A DNA stretch of 12,031 bases from Victivallales bacterium. GTDB lineage: Bacteria > Verrucomicrobiota > Lentisphaeria > Victivallales > UBA1829. How positions within the stretch are numbered: the first letter of the stretch is position 1; every line of letters begins with the position of its first letter. The notes below the pieces were generated by a model that was not told the DNA's origin, did not search any database, and saw only the letters and a program-made list of their open reading frames with translations. The stretch is from the NCBI GenBank assembly GCA_016285335.1, contig JAEEQO010000078.1, positions 1-12,031 of the forward strand, given 5' to 3'. This document shows positions 6,753 through 12,031 of the stretch, piece after piece. A program made the position numbers and the translations under genes.

Positions 6753-7517
6753 TCACAGACCGGGCATCTTCTTCGAGAGGTCGTACAGCGCACCGTTCAT
6801 GGCCTGTTTCATCAGCTGCGGATACAGGCTGGCGTCCTTGCCGACGCGGGCATAGAGCCAGTGGTTGAGGTAGTCGCTGTTGAGATAGTTGTATTCCCAG
6901 ACGACGTTTCCGCTGGCGCGGTCGACGAGCTCGAACTTCACGCCGAGTTCGTTGGTGGAGCTCCCGTCCGGGATGCCGACCACCCACAGGATCGGGGAGA
7001 AGACGGAGATGCCGTAGGTGAAGATGCGTCCGCGGTAGAACGTGCTGGTCACGCTGCCGCGCCAGATGTAGTCGGCGTCGGCGGCCTGTGCGGCGGTGTT
7101 CGCGCGCTTCACTTCCGAGAAGAGATTGGAGCTCTTCAGGCTCGCGAATGCGGCGGCGGCGAGGTCGTTCTGCACGTCGAAGTGGAAGCGTTCGAGCGAA
7201 ACGAAGTCCTCGCTGAGCTCGGGCTGTTCCTTCTCGACGTAGCCGAACGGCATGAACGGGATGAGGGCGAGGAAGAACGAGCCGTGGTCGCCCGAAGGAC
7301 GGGCCGAGGCCAGCCCTGCCTGCGAGGGATCGAAATATTTCGCGCCGCGCTGGTCCATGAAGGGCATGACGGCGACGGATTTCGTGGCGGAACCGGGCTC
7401 GGCGAACTTCGCCAGCGTACCCTGCGCGCCGTTGTAGTCGAATTTGGCGATGTTGTTGCATGCGCCGAGGACGAGCGCCGCGGCGATGCCGACTGCGGAA
7501 ACGATGAACTTATTCAT
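6753..7517 (-). CDS. TolB/CsgG-like outer-membrane lipoprotein, last gene of the operon
   Basis: 254 aa. A lipoprotein signal peptide ends in the lipobox LGAC (Cys20); the +2 residue is Asn, which by the E. coli rule favours the outer membrane. KSVAVMPF (46-53) resembles the first strand of TolB-N/CsgG-type domains. The second half has ADADYIWRGSVTSTF (146-160) and ELVDRASGNVVWEY (196-209), the usual strand pattern in which such domains report a variable and then a Val-Val-Trp. Between them TYGISVFSPILWVVGIPDG (167-185) is a hydrophobic, Pro/Gly-rich block I do not recognise from a named family. It starts 33 nt after the LpoB-like stop, with AAGGAG ten bases before the ATG. The lipoprotein call is firm; the fold is a resemblance and no function can be assigned beyond an envelope role with its neighbours. 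Confidence 0.75.
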   Translation of the reverse strand: MNKFIVSAVGIAAALVLGACNNIAKFDYNGAQGTLAKFAEPGSATKSVAVMPFMDQRGAKYFDPSQAGLASARPSGDHGSFFLALIPFMPFGYVEKEQPELSEDFVSLERFHFDVQNDLAAAAFASLKSSNLFSEVKRANTAAQAADADYIWRGSVTSTFYRGRIFTYGISVFSPILWVVGIPDGSSTNELGVKFELVDRASGNVVWEYNYLNSDYLNHWLYARVGKDASLYPQLMKQAMNGALYDLSKKMPGL

Positions 7518-7550
7518 GGGGGGAAGTCTCCTTGATGTCCGGATGAACGA

Positions 7551-8198
7551 TTACCAGCCGACGGAGCTTTTCTTCTTCATGAAGGCGAGCTGTTTGGTGA
7601 ACTTCCACATGACAAGCCCGGTCTGGACGTCGGCCATTTCGAGCACGAACGTGCGGGTCACGGCCTGGGTGTTGCCGTCGCGGACGGAGTTGGACGTGAC
7701 TTTCGGACGGAGCACGAGGCGGGCGGCCTGGAGCGTGCCGCGCTTGGCGACGGTGCTCTGGTCGAAATTCTCGTCGTATTCGAGGTCGCGGGAGGCGGCG
7801 ATGGCCTGCGTGCGGCCCGCGCCTTCTGCCATGGTGACGTCGACTTTGCCGGAGTTCAGGAGCTCTTCGAAGAGCATGTCGGTGATCTCGGAGGTGTTCA
7901 GGTCGGGATCGTCGGTGTCGTTGATGGTCTTGTCGAGCTTCAGCACGGGGATGGCGTCGGGGTCGCCCATTTCCTGCTGGTATTTCCTCAGGAAGGACGT
8001 GAACTTGGCGTTCGTCATGGCGCCCTGAACGGCGGCGAGGGTCACTTCGCGCATTTCCTCGCTGGAGACGTTGCGGTTCTGGCGGAGTCCGGTCTTGGTG
8101 GTCGCGGGATCATAAATGACGGTGTTCTCGCTCGCGCAGGCGGCGAGCACAAATGCGGCGGCCGCGGAGACCGCGAGTGTCAGGAAACGAATGTTCAT
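7551..8198 (-). CDS. lpoB: LpoB-type lipoprotein (penicillin-binding protein activator family)
   Basis: 215 aa, close to E. coli LpoB (213). The signal peptide ends in LAAC (Cys21), with Ala at +2, suggesting outer-membrane sorting. A short linker (22-45) precedes the globular domain. Family hallmarks are the charged strand KLDKTINDTDDPDLNTSEI (87-105), MLFEELLNSGKVDV (108-121), and the C-terminal ARLVLRPKVTS (159-169) with MADVQTGLVMWKFTKQLAF (188-206), which parallels the Leu-Val-Asp-x-x-Thr-Gly-Leu-x-x-Trp end of LpoB. In E. coli, LpoB spans the periplasm and activates PBP1B; whether this one does so is inferred. The linker is shorter than in E. coli (about 25 residues against more than 50). 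The gene lies 18 nt after the YcfL-like gene, as its E. coli counterparts are also neighbours. Confidence 0.82.
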   Translation of the reverse strand: MNIRFLTLAVSAAAAFVLAACASENTVIYDPATTKTGLRQNRNVSSEEMREVTLAAVQGAMTNAKFTSFLRKYQQEMGDPDAIPVLKLDKTINDTDDPDLNTSEITDMLFEELLNSGKVDVTMAEGAGRTQAIAASRDLEYDENFDQSTVAKRGTLQAARLVLRPKVTSNSVRDGNTQAVTRTFVLEMADVQTGLVMWKFTKQLAFMKKKSSVGW

Positions 8199-8216
8199 GT
8201 GTGAAGTCCTTTCAGG

Positions 8217-8675
8217 TTAATCCGCCTCGCGGAGGCTGATCTTGAAATCGCTGCAGTTCTTGGAGGGGGCGACGGACTGGAGGAAGAGCGTCTCGCCGGG
8301 GATGATGGTGGCGTCCTGCCAGTCGGCCAGGACCGTGTTGTTCACTGCCATGCCGTCCTCGGTGAACCACGTGAACCGGTAGCGGATCTTGTACGGGTTT
8401 TCGCCGGTGATGTCGCTCCACGCCTGGGCGAATGCGCCGGTGCGGACGTTCACGACTTCGAGCTGGGCGCGCATGAAGCCGTCGGCGGTGCGGCCGGTGG
8501 TGAGGCTCTGAAGCGCGAGGCGGCGTTTCAGGAAACCGTCGGTGACGAACCTGGAATCCGAGATCGTGTTCGGGGTCATGGTCTTGTCCGCGTTTTCCAC
8601 GGTGTTTACGGAGTTCTGGCAGGCTGCGAGCATTACGATCGCGGCGAACCAGCCCATCAGACATATCTTTTTCAT
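8217..8675 (-). CDS. YcfL-type (DUF1425) lipoprotein
   Basis: 152 aa. The start at 8675 (MKKICLM) was chosen because it follows an AGGAG site by about 8 bases and begins a lipoprotein signal peptide ending in LAAC (Cys19, +2 Gln). Longer open reading upstream would put 25 charged residues before the signal and overlap the upstream gene. Residues 65-152 form a small beta-rich domain: AQLEVVNVRTG, then KIRYRFTWFTEDGM (96-109), TIIPGETLFLQSVAPS and FKISL. The core Tyr-Arg-Phe-x-Trp-(Phe/Tyr) followed by a Pro-Gly turn is the YcfL/DUF1425 pattern. Function is unknown, but YcfL-type genes sit beside lpoB in enterobacteria, supporting a shared envelope role. It is 19 nt after the COG3014-like gene and 18 nt before lpoB. 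Confidence 0.78.
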   Translation of the reverse strand: MKKICLMGWFAAIVMLAACQNSVNTVENADKTMTPNTISDSRFVTDGFLKRRLALQSLTTGRTADGFMRAQLEVVNVRTGAFAQAWSDITGENPYKIRYRFTWFTEDGMAVNNTVLADWQDATIIPGETLFLQSVAPSKNCSDFKISLREAD

Positions 8676-8694
8676 AGGTCGTTCTCCTGTGGGG

Positions 8695-10236
8695 TTATTT
8701 TGTTTTGATCGGCAGGACGTGGAACGCCACGTTCTGCGCGCTGGGTGCATCGACGAAGATGATGGCGGACTTGCTGTCGGCCGGGAGCTGAAGTCCCTGG
8801 GAGAGACTGCCGGCCGGCCCGTTCAGCTTGATCTTGACCTGTTTGTCCGCGGGCATCGGGAATTGCGTGAGCTGGAATTCCTTCGGAAGGATTTCCCAGC
8901 TGCGCGTGTCGGCGGTGTTCATGGCCGCACGGTATGCCGCGCCGCCGACGACGACCGCGCCGAGCGCGAGCGCCTGGACCGTGGGGTCCATGTCGTCCTG
9001 CGCGGCGATCACGGCGATCCCGGCGTAGTACGCGGCCTCCTTGATGAGGGTGCCGAGGACGATTCTCGTGATGATGCCGGGGAGGCGTTCGTCGAACTCC
9101 TGCGCCAGGATGCCGTCCATGTCGGCAAGGATCGTGGATGTGTATTTTTTGCCGCCGGCATCGGCTTCGAGCTGCTGGAACGGCGCGTCGTAGAACGCGC
9201 AGGACGGCCAGGCGGTCATGACCGGGAAGTAGATGGAGCTTTCCTCGAACGCGGCGCTCCGTCCGTTTGCGAACACGACGAACACGCAGTTCTCGTCCAG
9301 CGGGAAATCGAACGGCTGGACGCCTTCCAGTTCCGCCGGGATCTCGCGTCCGGTCTTGTCAAGCGAGGTCACGTAATACTTGCTGAACATCGGGTTGTTC
9401 GGCATAGCCTCGTTGAGGCGCTGGAAGTCGATCCTGGCGTTCTCGTAGTTGCCGTCGCGGACGGAGGCGAGCCCGGAAAGGAAGATTGCGGCGGGGTTGA
9501 GGAAGTTTCCGTATCCCTTGTTCGCGACCTTCTTGATCCGGTTTATGCTGGATGCGAACGCGGAGTTCTTGGGATCCTCGGCGATCTTCGAGAGCTGAGC
9601 GAGGGTGTCGGCCTTCTCCGCGGCGTCGGGATTTTTGAGTTTTTCGGCCTCGAGGCGTTCCTGTTCCTGCTCGAAGAACTTGCTGTAGTCGTCCTGAACC
9701 TTCTTCTGTTCGTTGCGGAGACGGCGAATCTGCGCGTGGAACGCATCTTCCCTGCCGGCTCCGAGGTAGGCGAGCGCCTTGTAGACGGCCAGCGCGATGC
9801 GGTCGCGGCAGAATCCGCGGTAGGGCAGGGCGTTGAGGTTGGTGAGTGCGGCGCCCGCCTCGGCGGCGACGTCGCGCGCGCTGACGTCGGCGCGTTCGTC
9901 GTACTGCTCGATCAGCTCCTCGGCGATCCTGAACTGCTCGATGCTTTCCTCGAAATCGCCGATATGGAAGTTCATGCTGCCGGATTCGAGGCGCCACATG
10001 AGCTCATCGCCTGTGCCGACCACGGAGGAATTGTACCACGCGGGCTCGCGCAGCTTGTATTCGATCTCGTCAAGTGCGTCGTCGTTGTTTCCGGCGAGGT
10101 AATCCGCCATCATCTCCTCTTTCTGAGTATGCGAGTTGACGACGCTGGAGCAGCCGGCGAGGATGAAACATGCTGCCGCAGCGGGGACGAGCCGGCGCAG
10201 AATAACGCGTGCGGCGGTTGGAACTTTAAACGTCAT
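8695..10236 (-). CDS. COG3014-like TPR lipoprotein
   Basis: 513 aa. A signal peptide with several Arg ends in the lipobox LAGC (Cys29, +2 Ser). Residues 45-290 are helical and TPR-like: SGSMNFHIGDFEESIEQFRIAEE, ALAVYKALAYLGAGRED, QIRRLRNEQKKVQDDY, LSGLASVRDGNYENARIDF. The segment VYKALAYLGAG followed by RRLRNEQ is the signature of the COG3014 family, found beside lpoB and ycfL in gammaproteobacteria. A Glu/Lys-rich stretch at 183-215 may be coiled coil. The C-terminal part has AAYYAGIAVIAAQ and ALALGAVVVGGAAYRAA (about 400-437), hydrophobic helices that could touch a membrane, then a beta-rich end. Only 5 nt separate it from the upstream CsgG-like gene and its ribosome binding site is weak, so translation is probably coupled. 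Biochemical function is unknown. Confidence 0.75.
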   Translation of the reverse strand: MTFKVPTAARVILRRLVPAAAACFILAGCSSVVNSHTQKEEMMADYLAGNNDDALDEIEYKLREPAWYNSSVVGTGDELMWRLESGSMNFHIGDFEESIEQFRIAEELIEQYDERADVSARDVAAEAGAALTNLNALPYRGFCRDRIALAVYKALAYLGAGREDAFHAQIRRLRNEQKKVQDDYSKFFEQEQERLEAEKLKNPDAAEKADTLAQLSKIAEDPKNSAFASSINRIKKVANKGYGNFLNPAAIFLSGLASVRDGNYENARIDFQRLNEAMPNNPMFSKYYVTSLDKTGREIPAELEGVQPFDFPLDENCVFVVFANGRSAAFEESSIYFPVMTAWPSCAFYDAPFQQLEADAGGKKYTSTILADMDGILAQEFDERLPGIITRIVLGTLIKEAAYYAGIAVIAAQDDMDPTVQALALGAVVVGGAAYRAAMNTADTRSWEILPKEFQLTQFPMPADKQVKIKLNGPAGSLSQGLQLPADSKSAIIFVDAPSAQNVAFHVLPIKTK

Positions 10237-10241
10237 TTCGC

Positions 10242-11516
10242 TCAGTCTTCGACGGATTTCAGGATTTCAACGTCGTCCCTGGGCACGGTCCTCTGCGCGG
10301 GGCGTTCGCCCGGAGCGGGACGTTCTTCGCCCGGAGCGGGACGTTCGGCGGGAATATCTCCCGGAACGGTCCTTTGCGCAGGGCGTTCGCCCGGAGCGGG
10401 ACGTTCTTCGCCCGGAGCGGGACGTTCTACGCCCGGAGCGGGACGTTCGGCGGGGGCGGTGCGTTCGATTACGGTATCTTTCGCCTCCGCCGCCGGTTTC
10501 GCCTGCTCGGGAAGTTTGTCCTGGAACGCGGGGGACTTCATAATAGCGGGGACGATCTTCTGCGGGATCACGGTCTTGATGAGGTATTTGCCGTAGTCGT
10601 CGGGGGTCCAGTCGCGGGTCATGGAGACCGGGAGGTCGCGGAAATTGATGCGCTCGTCGAACGGGACGCTGCAGAGCATTTCGCCGGTCTGTGCGGAAAT
10701 GATGTGGACGCTGCCCTCGAAGTAGCCGATGTAGCGGAATCCCCGGGCACCGGTCTCGGAGACGTTGTAGGCGATCTTCTGGATCTCGAAGCGCGTGATC
10801 GTGGCCTGGACCAGCATTTCAACTTCCAGGAGCTTGCCGACTTTCACGTACATTTTCGGTTCGAGCTCGGAGAGGTTGTCGAGGTCGTTTTTCGCGAGGA
10901 TCTTTGCGACGGACTTGAGGTTCTGGAGCTTCAGTCCCTTCTCAAGCATCGAGCTTTCGAGGCGGACATTGAAGTCCTCGGCGAGATAGGTCGGGGCGGT
11001 GACACGGATGACCGGGGCGAGGATGGCGGACCTGTGGATGCCCTTGTCGTCGGCAAGCAGAGTCTGCATGGTCGCCTCGATCTGGTCGGCGAGCTCGTCG
11101 AGGTCCTTCACGCGGAGGTTCGCGGTGCGTGCCTGGTCGATCTCGCCCGTGGAGGCGTCGAGGATCTTCAGGGTGCAGTTCAGGCGGGAGCCGAACTTGG
11201 CGATCTCGGAGACGAGGATGAATTTCACGCCTTCGACCTGGCCGAGCCTCGCCTTCTGCGCGGAGTTGAGGTTCACGAGGTCGGAACTGGTCGTGAGGCC
11301 GATTTCAGTCATCATCTGGTTCAGGGCGCTGCGGGAAATGAGCGTGTATTCGTCGGACTGGACGCAGACTTCGAGAATGCTCCAGAAGGCTTCGATGTCG
11401 GACGCGGGCACGCCGCCCTTTCCGACGGGTTCGGCGACGGCGAGTTTGTCGGCCGCGAACGCAGCGGCGGACAGCGCGGTGCAGACGAGTGCGAGGAAGA
11501 GTTTTTTCATGTTCAT
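10242..11516 (-). CDS. Exported CsgG/TolB-like protein with two related domains and a Pro/Arg/Glu-rich repeat tail
   Basis: 424 aa. A Sec signal peptide ends near AFA-AD (cleavage after residue 21); unlike CsgG itself there is no lipobox, so a soluble periplasmic protein is likely. Domain 1 (24-155) has KLAVAEP, SRSALNQMMTEIGLTTSSDL, GVKFILVSEIAKFG and LKILDASTGEI, the CsgG/TolB-N order of strands. Domain 2 (160-330) repeats the plan with AILAPV, VGKLLEVEMLVQATITRF and GSVHIISAQTGEML. Residues 350-412 are a low-complexity tail with five ERPAPG units. The start at 11516 was preferred over the ATG at 11510 because AAAGGA lies 8 bases upstream. The gene sits 19 nt after the PEGA gene and 5 nt before the COG3014-like gene. 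Pore formation like curli CsgG is possible but unsupported; a scaffold or sensor role is equally plausible. Confidence 0.72.
   Translation of the reverse strand: MNMKKLFLALVCTALSAAAFAADKLAVAEPVGKGGVPASDIEAFWSILEVCVQSDEYTLISRSALNQMMTEIGLTTSSDLVNLNSAQKARLGQVEGVKFILVSEIAKFGSRLNCTLKILDASTGEIDQARTANLRVKDLDELADQIEATMQTLLADDKGIHRSAILAPVIRVTAPTYLAEDFNVRLESSMLEKGLKLQNLKSVAKILAKNDLDNLSELEPKMYVKVGKLLEVEMLVQATITRFEIQKIAYNVSETGARGFRYIGYFEGSVHIISAQTGEMLCSVPFDERINFRDLPVSMTRDWTPDDYGKYLIKTVIPQKIVPAIMKSPAFQDKLPEQAKPAAEAKDTVIERTAPAERPAPGVERPAPGEERPAPGERPAQRTVPGDIPAERPAPGEERPAPGERPAQRTVPRDDVEILKSVED
10285..10448 (-). repeat. Tandem repeats encoding ERPAPG units
   Basis: The 19-mer CGCCCGGAGCGGGACGTTC (plus strand) occurs five times, starting at 10307, 10328, 10388, 10409 and 10430, with a period of 21 bp inside groups. 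A larger copy is also present: 10285-10346 and 10366-10427 match at 60 of 62 bases with a period of 81 bp (27 codons). All periods are multiples of three, so copy number can change without frameshift. The encoded tail is rich in Pro, Arg and Glu. Confidence 0.93.
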
Positions 11517-11535
11517 CGTGTTGGTCCTTTCGCCG

Positions 11536-12031
11536 TTAATTCTTTTCCATGGTTGTCTTGACGGTCAGGTCGGAATCCACGTTCAGGCCGATCGTCTTGG
11601 TCTTCCAGCCGTCGGCTTTGACCTCGATCGTGTGCTGCCCCTCGGAAAGGGGGAACGTTTCGCCGCCAGAGGCGACCCGGATGCCGTCGGCGTAGATCTC
11701 CGCGTCGGAAGCGTTGAGGTCCTTGCTGAACAGCGAGCCCTTGCCGGATGGCATGACCTTGACCATGAAGGGCATCGGGGTGACGGTGACCTTGTTCCGG
11801 CGGCCTTCCTTGCAGACGTCATAGAAATCTTCGGCGGCCTGCTCGAGCGCGGATTTCATGAGGCTCTGGAAGATGTCGTTGTCGAACTGTTCCGCGCTGA
11901 TGGGACGCTGTTCGCGGTAACTGCCCGTGTAGACGTTGCTGTAGACGGTATGCTGCGCCACGAGGTCGACCATCTTTACGATCACGTCGAGCTGGAATGT
12001 GGTCGTCTTCGTCTGGATGCCGTAGCCGTTG
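11536..12031 (-). CDS. Envelope protein with C-terminal PEGA domain, 5' end outside window
   Basis: 165 codons are visible and the frame is open to the right edge, so the true start lies outside; the GTG at 11985 is internal. The N-terminal visible part (about 1-90: TFQLDVIVKMVDLVAQHTV, SLMKSALEQAAEDFYDVC) resembles the last strands and helix of a CsgG-like domain. The last 60 residues form a PEGA domain: AEIYADGIRVASGG, LSEGQHTIEVKADGWK and LTVKTTMEKN, matching the family plan of a Val-Tyr-x-Asp-Gly strand, a Gly-x-His-x-Ile hairpin and an aromatic turn. PEGA domains are surface or periplasmic beta modules, often in lipoproteins. The gene is followed after 19 nt by the CsgG-like gene and is probably part of the same operon. 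The first gene and the operon promoter are not in the window. Confidence 0.7.
   Translation of the reverse strand, partial: NGYGIQTKTTTFQLDVIVKMVDLVAQHTVYSNVYTGSYREQRPISAEQFDNDIFQSLMKSALEQAAEDFYDVCKEGRRNKVTVTPMPFMVKVMPSGKGSLFSKDLNASDAEIYADGIRVASGGETFPLSEGQHTIEVKADGWKTKTIGLNVDSDLTVKTTMEKN

Noticed and set aside
8676..8750. Longer start for the YcfL-like gene
   Set aside because: It would overlap the upstream gene and place 25 residues before the lipoprotein signal peptide.
10285..10448. Repeat tract considered as a CRISPR array
   Set aside because: Repeats are in-frame coding units with 2-bp or no real spacers and no unique spacer sequences.
8542..10596. 684-codon plus-strand open frame
   Set aside because: Antisense to the COG3014-like and neighbouring genes; low-complexity composition from codon bias of the real strand.
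10374..11561. 395-codon plus-strand open frame
   Set aside because: Antisense shadow of the CsgG-like gene, starting inside the repeat tract.
5071..12031. Mobile element or prophage next to the tRNA
   Set aside because: No integrase, transposase or duplicated tRNA 3' end was seen.

Overview
All protein genes and the one RNA gene in this window lie on the minus strand, so transcription runs from right to left. The DNA is GC-rich in coding regions, with sharply AT-rich promoter regions. The mix of signal-less glycoside hydrolases with a LacI-type regulator and a Gram-negative lipoprotein operon suggests a diderm, carbohydrate-degrading bacterium. I lean to the Lentisphaerota/Victivallales or a relative in the PVC group, but this is inference from gene content only.

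Right part (12031-6691): a tightly packed six-gene operon for cell-envelope proteins. In transcription order it holds: the 3' end of a protein with a C-terminal PEGA domain; an exported CsgG/TolB-like protein with two related domains and a repetitive Pro/Arg/Glu tail; a COG3014-like TPR lipoprotein; a YcfL-type (DUF1425) lipoprotein; an LpoB-type lipoprotein; and a second TolB/CsgG-like lipoprotein. Gaps are 5-33 nt and the run ends at a strong intrinsic terminator (6691-6723). Four of the six start with a lipobox. COG3014, YcfL and LpoB are neighbours in gammaproteobacteria, where LpoB activates the peptidoglycan synthase PBP1B. Here that core is embedded among CsgG/TolB/PEGA proteins, which suggests a multi-lipoprotein outer-membrane/periplasmic assembly. 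This is the most interesting part of the window.

Middle (6692-6100): a single tRNA-Gln(UUG) gene with an encoded CCA and an extended -10 promoter. It is followed by about 420 bp of AT-rich DNA without a gene, which holds a perfect 14-bp palindrome and the promoter of the LacI-type regulator.

Left part (6099-1): a LacI-family regulator with an unusual hinge, ended by a textbook terminator; a very large GH2 enzyme (1354 aa) whose C-terminus looks like a calcium-dependent xylan-binding module; and the N-terminal part of a GH39 enzyme (beta-xylosidase family) that runs off the left edge. The GH2 and GH39 genes each have their own promoter, and the two promoters share sequence blocks at matching positions. 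Neither enzyme has a signal peptide, so they probably act on imported oligosaccharides. Together with the LacI regulator this looks like a small xylan or hemicellulose oligosaccharide utilisation locus.
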